A stretch of DNA of 40,217 bases from a virus (IMGVR_UViG_3300024336_000019:1-40217), one strand, 5' to 3'. Positions 1-8,106 are shown, numbered from the stretch's first letter. The notes: generated by a model from the letters alone, not told the origin. Program-made: numbers and translations.

Positions 1-912
1 GGTGATTACTATGATCATCGTAAGAATATTAACTTTAAAGCACTTAATCATAATAGAAAAGTATTCCTTGAACCTTTAAAGGATAATGGTATTCATATGG
101 ATATCATTCCAGGTAATCATGATGTCTTCCATAAGAATACAAACGATCTCACCTCTTTAAAAGAGTTGTTAGGTTACTATACTGCTAATGTAAGTATTAT
201 ACAAAATCCCACTGAATTACATGGCGTACATCTTATACCGTGGATCAACCAAGAGAACTACGTTGAGTTTGTTGATTATATTAAAAAGAATAGTGGTATA
301 CTCATGGGTCATCTAGAACTTAAAGGATTCGATGTTCTTAAAGGATTTGCTGCACCACATGGCATGGATGGGACATTATTTAAACATTACGACAGTGTCT
401 ATTCAGGTCATTATCATACACAATCTGAACACGGTAATATTAAATACCTTGGTGCTCAAATGGAGTTTACTTGGAATGATGCACATGATCCTAAATACTT
501 TCATGTATATGATACTGAAACACATGAGATGACAGCAGTTCTTAACCCTATCACAATGTTTGAGAAGGTTTATTATGATGATACAGATATGTTCTATACC
601 AACGGTGGATATGATGTATCATCGTTAAAGGACAAGTTTGTTAAAGTTATTGTTGAGAACAAGTGTAACCCGTATGAGTTTGACAAATTCATTGATGAGC
701 TAGCTACAATTAATACTCATGAGTTAAAGATCATTGAAAATTTTAAAGAGTTCCTTGGTGATAACGTTGAAACATCTCTTGAAGATGTAGAGAACACACA
801 AGAATTAATGGAAGACTATATCCAATCAGTTAATACAGATTTAGATAAAGGTAAACTAAAATCACTCATGAATAGCCTATATTCCGAAGCTGTAGATATG
901 GAGATCCAATGA
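1..912 (+). CDS. 47: Recombination endonuclease subunit gp47 (SbcD/Mre11-like), 5' end missing
   Basis: The frame is open from base 1, so the N-terminus lies outside the window. It is the metallophosphoesterase partner of gp46. The two form the phage Mre11-Rad50-type nuclease that resects DNA ends for recombination-dependent replication and helps degrade host DNA. Visible metal-binding motifs are GDYYDHR at the left edge, GNHD around base 112, GHLEL around 307 and GHYHTQ around 406; these are the blocks expected of a calcineurin-like nuclease. The stop overlaps the gp46 start by 4 bases (ATGA), as for subunits made in equal amounts. The family assignment is secure; only the missing N-terminal part cannot be judged. 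Confidence 0.93.
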   Translation, partial: GDYYDHRKNINFKALNHNRKVFLEPLKDNGIHMDIIPGNHDVFHKNTNDLTSLKELLGYYTANVSIIQNPTELHGVHLIPWINQENYVEFVDYIKKNSGILMGHLELKGFDVLKGFAAPHGMDGTLFKHYDSVYSGHYHTQSEHGNIKYLGAQMEFTWNDAHDPKYFHVYDTETHEMTAVLNPITMFEKVYYDDTDMFYTNGGYDVSSLKDKFVKVIVENKCNPYEFDKFIDELATINTHELKIIENFKEFLGDNVETSLEDVENTQELMEDYIQSVNTDLDKGKLKSLMNSLYSEAVDMEIQ

Positions 913-2618
913 TAGCATTTAAGAATATTACATGGAAGAATTTTTTATCAACAGGTGCTAATGAGATATCAATTGATTTGAATAGACATAAATCTACGTT
1001 AATCGTAGGACATAACGGTGCTGGTAAATCTACTATGTTAGATGCATTATCATTTGCTTTGTTTGGTAAACCCCATAGGAATGTTAAGAAGAACCAATTG
1101 ATTAACTCGGTTAACGGTAAAGGTGCTTTGGTTGAGGTAGAGTTTGAAACATCTGGTCACAAGTTTAAAATCGCAAGAGGTATTAAACCAAACATCTTTG
1201 AGATATATCAAAACGATAAGATCATAGACCAGAGTGCTAACACTAGAGATTATCAGAAGTTCTTAGAACAAAATATCTTAAAGCTTAATCATAAGTCATT
1301 CCATCAGATTGTTGTTCTTGGGTCAAGTTCATTTGTGCCATTCATGCAATTACCACAACACCATAGGCGTGAAGTCATCGAGGACTTACTTGACGTTAAT
1401 ATTTTTTCTAAGATGAAGAGCATCTTAAAGGATCGTGCAACAGATACGAAAAGTCATTTTAAAGACACTAAGCTGCTATTAGATGCTGAAAAGAGTAAGA
1501 TAATATATCAGCAGAATCATGTTAATAAATTAGATAGTTTGAATAAAGCAGCTATGGCATCTAAGGCTGATGATCTATTAGATCTTGAGAAAGACTTAAA
1601 GGATTGTGCGAATGACTTGCAGGCGAAGACAGAAGAGATGTTAGCCTTTGGTGATCTAGCAAAGATACAAAGTGACTTAAATACAAGCAATTCTGAAAAG
1701 ACTAGTTTAACCCTGAACATGGGCGAGATCAAAAGTGGCATAAAGGCCTTAGTTACGAAGAGCAGGTTCTTTGAGGCAAATAATGAGTGTCCAACGTGCA
1801 AACAAAAGATCACAAAAGATCTTAAAATGCAACAAATGGAAGGCGTAAAGGATGCTGCAAAGGCTCTAGAAGACAGTCGTGTCCTGTGTTCACATAATAT
1901 TGGCGATGTGGATAGTAACATTAGTGAGTTACACAGGTGCATCCAGGAGATCACTAGTGTAGGGTCAGAGATCAAGACTATCCAGATTAATATGCAAATG
2001 ATTAATAACATGATAACAGAACATAACAATAAGAGTTATGAGATCACTGATGTTGCTGATGATCTTGCTGAGTTAAATAGATTAAAGAAGAGTGCTGATG
2101 AGTTACGAGATACCTTCGATGAGTTATCAGATAAGATGTTATATAATGATATAGCCAGTGAGATGCTTAAAGATACTGGTATTCGTACTAAGGTTATTAA
2201 AGAGTACTTACCTGCAATGAATATGTTAATCAATCAATATTTGCAAACACTAGACTTCTTTGTATCATTTAACTTAGATGAGAATTTCTCTGAAACTATT
2301 AAGAGTCGTCATCGAGATTCATTTGTATATGCTAACTTCTCTGAAGGTGAGAAGCAGCGTATAGATTTAGCATTATTATTTGCATGGCGTAAGATAGCTC
2401 AAATGAAGAATTCAACTAACACCAATTTATTAATACTTGATGAAACATTTGACTCAAGCCTAGATACAGATGGTGTCGACAATCTCATGAAAATTCTATA
2501 TTCTTTAGATGAGAATACTAATACGTTTGTTATATCTCACAAGCCAGACTTATTAGAGTCTAAGCTTAAGTCAAAGATTGAGTTTAAAAAGCTTAATAAC
2601 TTCTCTGCACTAGTGTAA
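909..2618 (+). CDS. 46: Recombination endonuclease subunit gp46 (SbcC/Rad50-like ATPase)
   Basis: This 569-residue SMC/Rad50-type ATPase should drive the gp47 nuclease. Walker A GHNGAGKST is at residues 34-42. A long region rich in charged residues fits a coiled coil, interrupted by a zinc-hook CPTC at residues 294-297. Near the C-terminus are the signature FSEGEKQR, Walker B LLILDETFD and a late SHK switch. Length is close to T4 gp46 (560 residues). It starts inside the gp47 stop, so translation is probably coupled. The hook cysteines are intact, suggesting normal zinc-mediated dimerisation. The assignment is essentially certain. Confidence 0.95.
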   Translation: MIAFKNITWKNFLSTGANEISIDLNRHKSTLIVGHNGAGKSTMLDALSFALFGKPHRNVKKNQLINSVNGKGALVEVEFETSGHKFKIARGIKPNIFEIYQNDKIIDQSANTRDYQKFLEQNILKLNHKSFHQIVVLGSSSFVPFMQLPQHHRREVIEDLLDVNIFSKMKSILKDRATDTKSHFKDTKLLLDAEKSKIIYQQNHVNKLDSLNKAAMASKADDLLDLEKDLKDCANDLQAKTEEMLAFGDLAKIQSDLNTSNSEKTSLTLNMGEIKSGIKALVTKSRFFEANNECPTCKQKITKDLKMQQMEGVKDAAKALEDSRVLCSHNIGDVDSNISELHRCIQEITSVGSEIKTIQINMQMINNMITEHNNKSYEITDVADDLAELNRLKKSADELRDTFDELSDKMLYNDIASEMLKDTGIRTKVIKEYLPAMNMLINQYLQTLDFFVSFNLDENFSETIKSRHRDSFVYANFSEGEKQRIDLALLFAWRKIAQMKNSTNTNLLILDETFDSSLDTDGVDNLMKILYSLDENTNTFVISHKPDLLESKLKSKIEFKKLNNFSALV

Positions 2619-2620
2619 TT

Positions 2621-2690
2621 CCATATCTCTTTGGAGATATAGATGTATATCTCTTTGGAGATATAAAACCATATCCCTTTTTATTTCGCA
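2621..2690 (+). terminator. Tandem hairpins and terminator after gp46
   Basis: Two copies of a perfect 18-base inverted repeat (ATATCTC, TTTG, GAGATAT) lie at 2623-2640 and 2647-2664. The second half of copy two can re-pair with ATATCCC at 2671-2677 across an AAAACC loop, with one A-C mismatch, and is followed at once by a T-run. That reads as an intrinsic terminator. The same AAAACC-loop hairpin recurs upstream of two other genes in the window, at 4953 and 38793. Confidence 0.65.
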
Positions 2691-2695
2691 TTTAG

Positions 2696-2725
2696 TCAAC
2701 ATATTTTCTCCAGCTATGGTATAAT
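2696..2725 (+). promoter_or_regulatory. Early-type promoter with extended -10, upstream of the CobT-like gene
   Basis: The -10 TATAAT is at 2720-2725 and is preceded by TG-G, giving an extended -10. The -35 (TCAACA at 2696-2701, 18-bp spacer) is weak. The 5' leader from the -10 to the AAAGGAAG ribosome-binding site is identical to those of the promoters at 5015 and 38866. Confidence 0.75.
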
Positions 2726-2756
2726 AGAACTATAAACAATAAAAAAGGAAGTAGTT

Positions 2757-4895
2757 ATGAATTTACAATCACAGGATTATTTAGCTAAGTTACTCGCTAA
2801 AGAAAATCTCACAGTTCAACATGGTAACTATCAGACAGCATCGTTCGATGTAATTAATCGTGTATTAAATCTTCCACTTTGGGCAGACAAAGGTAAAGCA
2901 GTTCATGACTTACTTGTAGGACATGAAGTAGGACACGCCTTATATACACCTGCAGACGGGTGGCATGACTCTGAAAAAGAGATTCCGGGTGTACCAAGAG
3001 ATATGATTAATATCATTGAAGATATTAGAATTGAAAAGAAAATACAAGAGACTTATCCTGGTATCACTAGAGCATTCAGGCAAGGTTATAAAGTTTTGTT
3101 TGATGATAACTTATTTGGCACTGTTGGTAAAGATCTTACATCATATAACTTTATGGATAAATTAAATATTCATTCAAAGGGTAGAGGATATCACACAGTT
3201 AAATTTAATGAAACTGAACAGATGTTTGTTGATTTAGCTATGTCAGTTGATACTTGGGAAGACGTTTTAAATGCTTGTCAAGAGATTAATGATTGGTTAG
3301 CTAATAGAGAAGATTATGCTGAAGATGAAGAACAACCAACTACAGTAGTTGCACAAGATACAAATGAACAAAGTAACTCTACTGCGGGTAGTGATAGCGA
3401 AGATCAAACTGAAGAAGACGATGAGGACAGCACAAGTCAAAGTGGCAACAAGGAAAAAAGTGTAACAGATCAAACTGAAGAAGACGATGAGGACAGCACA
3501 AGTCAAAGTGGCAACAAGGAAAAAAGTGGCAACAAAGAAAAAAGTGTAACAGATCAAGCCCAAAGAGACAATGAAAGCGAATTGCTTGATACGAACGAAG
3601 ATGGTAAACAACCTTTATATTCTTCTGGCATCTCTTATGACAATATTAAAAGATTAGTTGTTTCTTACCCACAGTTAAGAAAAGCCCGTAATGAATATGC
3701 TCCTAATTATGGTGTTTCATCATATACATGTAATGAGCTTGAACCAGAATTTGAAAAATTTCTAAAGGGTGGAATTAACAAGACTGTTAATTTGATGGCT
3801 AAAGAGTTTGAACGCAAGAAGGCTGCTTGGGAATACTCAAGAAGTACTGAAGCTAAGAAAGGTTCATTGAATATGAATAAGCTTCACCAATATCAATACT
3901 CAGAAGATATCTTTCTTACTGTTGATAGATTAGCACAAGCTAAATCACATGGCATTTTTATGTTACTTGATTTTTCAGGTTCTATGAATGGCATTTTAAG
4001 TGATGTTATTTCACAGACAATTACTATTGCTTTGTTTTGTAAAAAGGTTAATATTCCCTTTGAAGCTTATTCATTCACAACAGGTTATAATGATAGCATT
4101 ACTGATGACCATATAGGTGATAATGATATTGAAAATATTCAAGGATTGAAGTTAGTTCAAATACTTTCATCATCATTAAATAGAGTTCAATTCAAAGAGA
4201 GTATTAAACATCTCTTTGCGGTTAAATTGGCGAGATCACATGGATACTCCACCCAATCATCAACATGTCCATTAGATAGCATGGGTGGTACTCCTCTTAT
4301 TCAAAGTCTTATTGCATGTGAACCATTAATCAACGAGCTAAAAGCTAAGACTGGAATTCAGAACATGAATGTAATGATCTTAACTGACGGCATTGCAGAT
4401 AGACTTAGAGTAGCTAATCAATATCATATTGATTCTAATGATATTGATATTGATGATGTAAGAATTAAATTTGGATCTAAAATTATTTCTGGCAAGTCTC
4501 GTGCAGAGCTTACTGCAAGCACTATTAAGATTCTTGGTGAGCTCACTAAATCAACTATGATTGGATTCTTCTTAGCCACAAATAGACACGATTTTTATTA
4601 TGGTTATAATACTCTTAGTGATGATCCTAGAGCTTTCCATCCTGATGGATTTAATGGACTAGTTAAAGAATTTAATAGTGTTGGTGTTATGAACTTTAAA
4701 AAGTGTGGTGGTTATGATGATTATTTCATTGTTAAAGTTGGTAAAAAGGCTGATGATGAATTTGAAGTTAAACCTAATAAAAATGGTAATGATATTAAGA
4801 TTAACGATGTTAAACGACAGTTCAGAAGTTTTTCAAAGTCTAACAAACAATCTAAGCAATTAGTTAATAAAATCACTGATGCTGTGGCTGCATAG
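2757..4895 (+). CDS. CobT-like VWA protein with HEXXH metallopeptidase-like motif
   Basis: This 712-residue protein is of the type labelled CobT-like or peptidase in marine T4-like phages. The N-terminal region carries HEVGH at residues 56-60, a zinc-protease-type HEXXH, with possible third ligands E88 or E93. The middle (about 216-265) is a very acidic, low-complexity linker containing an internal tandem repeat. The C-terminal half is a von Willebrand A domain with MIDAS motif DFSGSM at residues 405-410. The next gene encodes a MoxR/CobS-type AAA+ ATPase, the usual partner of such VWA proteins. Cobalt chelation for B12 is unlikely because no other cobalamin gene is present; a remodelling or proteolytic role is inferred. 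AAAAAAGGAAG precedes the start. Confidence 0.8.
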   Translation: MNLQSQDYLAKLLAKENLTVQHGNYQTASFDVINRVLNLPLWADKGKAVHDLLVGHEVGHALYTPADGWHDSEKEIPGVPRDMINIIEDIRIEKKIQETYPGITRAFRQGYKVLFDDNLFGTVGKDLTSYNFMDKLNIHSKGRGYHTVKFNETEQMFVDLAMSVDTWEDVLNACQEINDWLANREDYAEDEEQPTTVVAQDTNEQSNSTAGSDSEDQTEEDDEDSTSQSGNKEKSVTDQTEEDDEDSTSQSGNKEKSGNKEKSVTDQAQRDNESELLDTNEDGKQPLYSSGISYDNIKRLVVSYPQLRKARNEYAPNYGVSSYTCNELEPEFEKFLKGGINKTVNLMAKEFERKKAAWEYSRSTEAKKGSLNMNKLHQYQYSEDIFLTVDRLAQAKSHGIFMLLDFSGSMNGILSDVISQTITIALFCKKVNIPFEAYSFTTGYNDSITDDHIGDNDIENIQGLKLVQILSSSLNRVQFKESIKHLFAVKLARSHGYSTQSSTCPLDSMGGTPLIQSLIACEPLINELKAKTGIQNMNVMILTDGIADRLRVANQYHIDSNDIDIDDVRIKFGSKIISGKSRAELTASTIKILGELTKSTMIGFFLATNRHDFYYGYNTLSDDPRAFHPDGFNGLVKEFNSVGVMNFKKCGGYDDYFIVKVGKKADDEFEVKPNKNGNDIKINDVKRQFRSFSKSNKQSKQLVNKITDAVAA
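3402..3558 (+). repeat. Tandem repeat inside the CobT-like gene
   Basis: A 66-base unit at 3402-3467, encoding 22 residues rich in D, E, S and K and starting DQTEEDDEDS, is repeated immediately from 3468. The second copy carries an extra in-frame 21-base partial duplication (SGNKEKS), and it is interrupted before its final codons. The reading frame is kept. It lies in the acidic linker, where length variation is likely tolerated; the near-identical DNA suggests recent expansion. Confidence 0.9.
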
Positions 4896-4942
4896 TGTGT
4901 ATAACCACCAACATCAATATATTATGTGTACACAGGACACGC

Positions 4943-4981
4943 TATCTCCAAAGGGATATAAAACCATATCTCTTTTTATTT
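4943..4981 (+). terminator. Terminator between the CobT-like and CobS-like genes
   Basis: GGGATAT (4953-4959) pairs with ATATCTC (4966-4972) across the loop AAAACC, with one G-U pair, followed by TTTTTATTT. An alternative upstream stem (TATCTCC, 4943-4949) can pair with the same GGGATA. The block is homologous to the hairpins after gp46 and after the small gene at 38682. Confidence 0.7.
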
Positions 4982-4991
4982 CGCATTTAGT

Positions 4992-5020
4992 CTGACATCA
5001 CTGTGAAACTATGGTATAAT
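4992..5020 (+). promoter_or_regulatory. Promoter upstream of the CobS-like gene
   Basis: CTGACA (4992-4997), one base from the sigma70 consensus, lies 17 bp from TATAAT (5015-5020) with an extended TGG. The downstream leader is shared with the promoters at 2720 and 38866. Confidence 0.8.
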
Positions 5021-5052
5021 AGAACTATAAACAATAAAAAAGGAAGCAAAAA

Positions 5053-6195
5053 ATGAATAAAAAATTAATAGAAAAACTACAAGAGAACTTCGCTGATCAG
5101 ACTGAATTATCTCCTAAGCAAGTGATTGCTGCTGGTGCTGATGTTGGTATGACTCCAGGTGAAGTGTATAAAGAACTTAACGAATTTCCAAAGATTAGAC
5201 GTGGTATATACGACATGGCTGGTGTAATGGTACCTTTCAAGACATCACAAAAGACTGCACCGGTTAAGAACATTGGTGTTTCATCAGTAAGCAACAATGA
5301 AGTATTTGTTCCAGAACGAGATAAAACCTTCGTTCAATGGGGTAACTTTTCAGATGTATTTAAAATTATTAAATCACAAATGTTCTATCCAACATTCATT
5401 ACTGGTTTGTCTGGTAATGGTAAAACCTTCATGGTTGAACAAGCATGTGCTAAAGCTAACAGAGAATATGTAAGGGTTCAGATATCACCTGAGACTGATG
5501 AAGACGATTTGATTGGTGGCTTCAGATTGCTTAACGGTGAGACGGTGTTCCAAAAAGGTCCAGTGTTAAAAGCTATGGAAGCAGGTGCAATCCTTCTTAT
5601 AGACGAGATTGATCGAGGTACTAACAAGATCATGTGCTTACAAGGTGTGTTAGAAGGCAAACCAATTCTTGTTAAAAAGACCGGTGAGGTTGTAACACCT
5701 AAAGAAGGATTCAATGTATTAGCTACGGCAAACACTAAAGGTAAAGGTTCTGATGATGGAAGATTCACAGCAGCTACAATTCTGGATGAAGCATTCTTAG
5801 AACGATTCACTATCACTGTTGAACAGAGTTACCCAGCTCCTGCAGTTGAAAAGAAAATCATTGCAAAACACATGGAAAAATTCGAAAAGATTGATAATGA
5901 ATTCAATGATTTACTTGTAGGTTGGGCAGACACGATCAGAAAGACTTTCGAAGATGGCGGTGTTGATGAGATTATCTCTACTCGCAGACTATGTCACATT
6001 GTTCAGACATTTTCAATCTTCGGAAAAAGAGACAAGGCAATTGCTTTATGTGTTAATCGATTTGATAATGATACTAAAGAAGCTTTCCTTGATCTTTACA
6101 CAAAGGTTGATGCTACTGTGTCTGGTGTTGGTGAATATCCAAATGATACTTCAACCAGTGAGTTTGATGTTCCTTATGCTGAGTACAAAATTTAA
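5053..6195 (+). CDS. cobS: CobS/MoxR-type AAA+ ATPase
   Basis: A 380-residue AAA+ ATPase of the MoxR/CobS branch. Walker A GLSGNGKTF lies around residues 117-125, Walker B ILLIDEIDRG around 180, and a conserved FTATILDEAFLERF-like segment near 240-255 resembles the sensor/arginine-finger region. In cyanophages the homologue is called cobS. MoxR-type ATPases usually act with VWA-domain proteins to remodel or activate a target, and the gene just upstream encodes exactly such a protein. Transcription has its own promoter but the leader matches the upstream gene's, so the pair is probably co-expressed. The ATPase class is certain; the target is unknown. Confidence 0.85.
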   Translation: MNKKLIEKLQENFADQTELSPKQVIAAGADVGMTPGEVYKELNEFPKIRRGIYDMAGVMVPFKTSQKTAPVKNIGVSSVSNNEVFVPERDKTFVQWGNFSDVFKIIKSQMFYPTFITGLSGNGKTFMVEQACAKANREYVRVQISPETDEDDLIGGFRLLNGETVFQKGPVLKAMEAGAILLIDEIDRGTNKIMCLQGVLEGKPILVKKTGEVVTPKEGFNVLATANTKGKGSDDGRFTAATILDEAFLERFTITVEQSYPAPAVEKKIIAKHMEKFEKIDNEFNDLLVGWADTIRKTFEDGGVDEIISTRRLCHIVQTFSIFGKRDKAIALCVNRFDNDTKEAFLDLYTKVDATVSGVGEYPNDTSTSEFDVPYAEYKI

Positions 6196-6217
6196 TTAAA
6201 AATAAACAGCAAAACGG

Positions 6218-6246
6218 TGTACTTTTGCAGCGTTTTGTGTTATAAT
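6218..6246 (+). promoter_or_regulatory. T4-early-like promoter, leaderless for the DUF3310 gene
   Basis: TGTACT (6218-6223), 17-bp spacer, TATAAT (6241-6246). The ATG of the next gene begins 7 bases after the -10, so the predicted +1 falls on or beside the start codon. Confidence 0.85.
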
Positions 6247-6253
6247 AGAATCT

Positions 6254-6541
6254 ATGGAAAATAAAATAAACTACAAATATCATGAAGATAAACTTTTAAA
6301 CGAGTTTATTCTTTATATAAATAAAACGTATGATCAACACTATTCTAGTGACGATGGTACACAGTCAATGGATCTTATATCTGCGACTGGAAAAGGCCTA
6401 GACTTTTGTTTAGGTAACGTTATTAAATATGCTGCAAGGTATGGTAAAAAGGCTGGAGCTAATCGAGCTGACCTTATCAAGATCATGCATTATAGTTTAT
6501 TAGCATTGAATGAGCACGATTTAAATAATGAAAAGGAGTAA
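6254..6541 (+). CDS. DUF3310-type protein (SaV-like)
   Basis: A 95-residue protein whose second half (roughly residues 44-87) has the FCLGNVIKYAARYGKK...LIKIMHYSLLAL pattern typical of the short phage DUF3310 family, sometimes labelled nucleotide kinase without firm evidence. The start is forced by the promoter: TATAAT ends at 6246 and the ATG is at 6254, so the transcript should have no leader and no Shine-Dalgarno. The next in-frame Met is residue 39, which would cut off part of the domain. It is the first gene of the clamp operon. Biochemical role is unknown. Confidence 0.75.
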   Translation: MENKINYKYHEDKLLNEFILYINKTYDQHYSSDDGTQSMDLISATGKGLDFCLGNVIKYAARYGKKAGANRADLIKIMHYSLLALNEHDLNNEKE

Positions 6542-6544
6542 GAA

Positions 6545-6721
6545 ATGAAAAAAGAAACATATACAACAACAACCGGCCTCACTGGGGTTTTAATTAGAAA
6601 TAGAGATGCATTCGTTAATGGTTATGCCGTAAAGAGATTTGGTGAAAACTGGAAAAATGCTATCTTAAATTCAGCTAGCGATATTAAAACATATACAACA
6701 GAACAGTTGGAGACACTATGA
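6545..6721 (+). CDS. Small hypothetical protein (58 aa)
   Basis: This 58-residue frame begins MKKETYTTTT and ends TTEQLETL. An AAAAGGAG ribosome-binding site overlaps the end of the DUF3310 gene. The TGA stop overlaps the ATG of the sliding clamp gene, which suggests that clamp translation is coupled to it. It is moderately basic, with no membrane segment or recognisable motif. The exact junctions on both sides support a real gene. Function unknown. Confidence 0.65.
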   Translation: MKKETYTTTTGLTGVLIRNRDAFVNGYAVKRFGENWKNAILNSASDIKTYTTEQLETL

Positions 6722-7404
6722 AATTAAATAATAGCACGGTCGAAGTCTTAAAGAACTTCGCCGCAATCAATAGCAATATTGTTATTGGCACAGAAGGATT
6801 TGTTAGAAGTGTTGCGATCGCTAAGAACGTAATGGCTAAAGCAAATATCACAGATGCATTCCCGTATAAGTTTGGTGTATATGATTTGCCAGAATTTTTA
6901 AGCTGTTATAGCTTATTCGATGATGCTGAATTGACATTCTCTGATACTCAGAAGTTTGTGACATTCTCAGATGGTATTCAATCAATTAAATACTTCTTCT
7001 CTGATGTAGAGAATTTAGTTACATCAGACAAAGATATTACTATGCCTGAGAGTGCACTCACTTTCACCATTACAGATAGCCAACTTGCTTCTATACGTAA
7101 AGCATCTGGTGCACTGAAAGCTAATGACATGGTAATCACCAAGAATACTGAAGGTGGTTTATGGACAAAGTTAACTGTAACTGATCGTGATAATCCAACT
7201 TCAAACGAATTTAGTATCAATATTGCCAATTGCTCTATTGATACTGAAGAGAACTTTGAGTTTGTTTTTAATATAAACAACTTTAAGTTTAATCAAGCCG
7301 ATGAATATAAATTCGAAGTAGCTTCGAAAATGATATCAAAGGTAACTACAGACAATGTTGACTATTGGTTAGCATTAGAAAAATCATCTAAAATCGGAGT
7401 ATAA
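6718..7404 (+). CDS. 45: Sliding clamp gp45
   Basis: At 228 residues it has exactly the length of T4 gp45. The protein is acidic with the alternating strand pattern of a PCNA-fold clamp, and position between small genes and the clamp loader (45-44-62-regA-43) matches the T4 gene order. It forms a trimeric ring that tethers gp43 and, in T4, also activates late transcription by moving along DNA. The start overlaps the preceding stop (ATGA). No sequence motif is diagnostic on its own, so the assignment rests on length, composition and synteny, which together are strong. Confidence 0.9.
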   Translation: MKLNNSTVEVLKNFAAINSNIVIGTEGFVRSVAIAKNVMAKANITDAFPYKFGVYDLPEFLSCYSLFDDAELTFSDTQKFVTFSDGIQSIKYFFSDVENLVTSDKDITMPESALTFTITDSQLASIRKASGALKANDMVITKNTEGGLWTKLTVTDRDNPTSNEFSINIANCSIDTEENFEFVFNINNFKFNQADEYKFEVASKMISKVTTDNVDYWLALEKSSKIGV

Positions 7405-7405
7405 T

Positions 7406-7636
7406 ATGACAGATAAAGTAGAAGAAGCACAAGTAGAGGCAGAAGCACCAGGTATTGGTTTACAAGATATCGCGGCATGCGTACAAATCATTGATATTGT
7501 GACTAAACGAGGTGCCTTTGAAGGTGCTGAATTAGCCGATGTTGGTACTGTACGTAATCGTTTAACAGCATTCCTTGATGCTAATAAGCCAGCAGAACCA
7601 GATGCTGATGAAGATGCTGATAAAGAAGGCATGTAG
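7406..7636 (+). CDS. Small acidic conserved phage protein (76 aa)
   Basis: A 76-residue acidic protein with a central LQDIAACVQIIDIVTKRGAF region that I associate with a small protein conserved next to the clamp genes in marine T4-like phages, followed by an Asp/Glu/Ala-rich tail. It begins one base after the gp45 stop, with TCGGAG as ribosome-binding site inside the gp45 end. No catalytic motif is visible. Function unknown; conservation next to the clamp suggests a replication or late-transcription accessory, which is only inference. Confidence 0.65.
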   Translation: MTDKVEEAQVEAEAPGIGLQDIAACVQIIDIVTKRGAFEGAELADVGTVRNRLTAFLDANKPAEPDADEDADKEGM

Positions 7637-7645
7637 TAAGACCCG

Positions 7646-7722
7646 CCCCCTTTAGCTTAGTTGGTTAGAGCGTCCGACTCATAATCGGCAGGTCCACTGT
7701 TCAAGTCAGTGAAGGGGCACCA
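7646..7722 (+). tRNA. tRNA with CAU anticodon, probably tRNA-Ile2 (or elongator Met)
   Basis: A full cloverleaf can be folded: acceptor 7646-7652 with 7712-7718, D-arm GCTT...GAGC, anticodon loop CTCATAA, 5-bp T-stem CACTG/CAGTG with loop TTCAAGT, then A and an encoded CCA. Position 1-72 is C opposite C, unpaired; a G at 7645 could pair with C72 only if an extra base bulges. The anticodon stem has a mismatched outer pair. The body (GACTCATAATCG, GGTC, TTCAAGTC) resembles E. coli ileX, so a lysidine-modified Ile-AUA reader is favoured, useful in an AT-rich genome. Confidence 0.88.
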
Positions 7723-7745
7723 AATTATATTATAGGAATTATATT

Positions 7746-7985
7746 ATGTTAGAGAGTGATAAGCAAGACGTGAAGAAAGTGATGGGTGATGTTATTGACT
7801 CAATGATTCGTATTGATAGTGAACGTGAATTCATTAAAGAGACAGTGAACGTACTATCTGAGAAACATGACATCAATAAAGCAGTACTTAAAAAAGTTGC
7901 TAATATTATGCATAAAGCCAATATGGCAGAAGTGCAAGCAACTAACAATGACATTGAAGATTTGTTCGAAGATTTGTCCAAATAA
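7746..7985 (+). CDS. DsbA-like small DNA-binding / late transcription accessory protein (tentative)
   Basis: A 79-residue, charged, apparently all-helical protein. The INKAVLKKVANIMHK segment followed by an acidic EDLFEDLSK end recalls the pattern of T4 DsbA (89 residues), a double-strand DNA-binding protein that stimulates late transcription. Similarity is weak and I cannot align it with confidence; other small helical phage proteins share this look. TAGGAA lies 10 bases before the ATG. It sits between the tRNA and the promoter of the gp44 operon. Confidence 0.5.
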   Translation: MLESDKQDVKKVMGDVIDSMIRIDSEREFIKETVNVLSEKHDINKAVLKKVANIMHKANMAEVQATNNDIEDLFEDLSK

Positions 7986-7988
7986 CGG

Positions 7989-8017
7989 TGTACTTTTAGT
8001 ACGCATTATGTTATAAT
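7989..8017 (+). promoter_or_regulatory. T4-early-like promoter for gp44-gp62-regA
   Basis: TGTACT (7989-7994), 17-bp spacer, TATAAT (8012-8017). Transcription would begin near 8024, about 100 bases before gp44. Confidence 0.85.
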
Positions 8018-8029
8018 AGATATAAGTTA

Positions 8030-8106
8030 ACGCAAAGGTTTAAAGCTTAATAGCTCCTTTCCTTGTTTCCATTTTGGTTGTAATGGGCGTGAAACAACCA
8101 CCTAAT
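8030..8106 (+). promoter_or_regulatory. Structured 5' leader of gp44
   Basis: The roughly 100-base leader can fold. GGTTGT pairs with ACAACC across a 12-base loop (about 8077-8100), and upstream AAAGG can pair with CCTTT. Most other leaders here are short, so this one may carry a translational operator, for example for RegA, whose gene is in the same operon. No direct evidence for that. Confidence 0.35.

Noticed and set aside
1517-2029. Open frame of 170 codons on the minus strand within gp46
   Set aside because: It is antisense to a secure gene, has no promoter or ribosome-binding site, and its composition is the mirror of gp46 codons. The same applies to all other minus-strand frames, for example 3297-3611 and 25722-26093.
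2621-2690. CRISPR-like repeat
   Set aside because: The short repeats form terminator hairpins, with no spacer-repeat array. No CRISPR array, integrase, transposase or attachment site was seen in the window.
2757-6195. Cobalamin biosynthesis (cobaltochelatase CobS/CobT)
   Set aside because: No other B12 gene is present, and the VWA protein has a HEXXH motif; the name is kept only as family similarity.
6316-6323. TATAAATA late-type box
   Set aside because: Inside the DUF3310 coding region with no suitable gene start downstream. Similar boxes at 9281, 29754 and 37142 also lie in coding sequence; several are expected by chance in AT-rich DNA.
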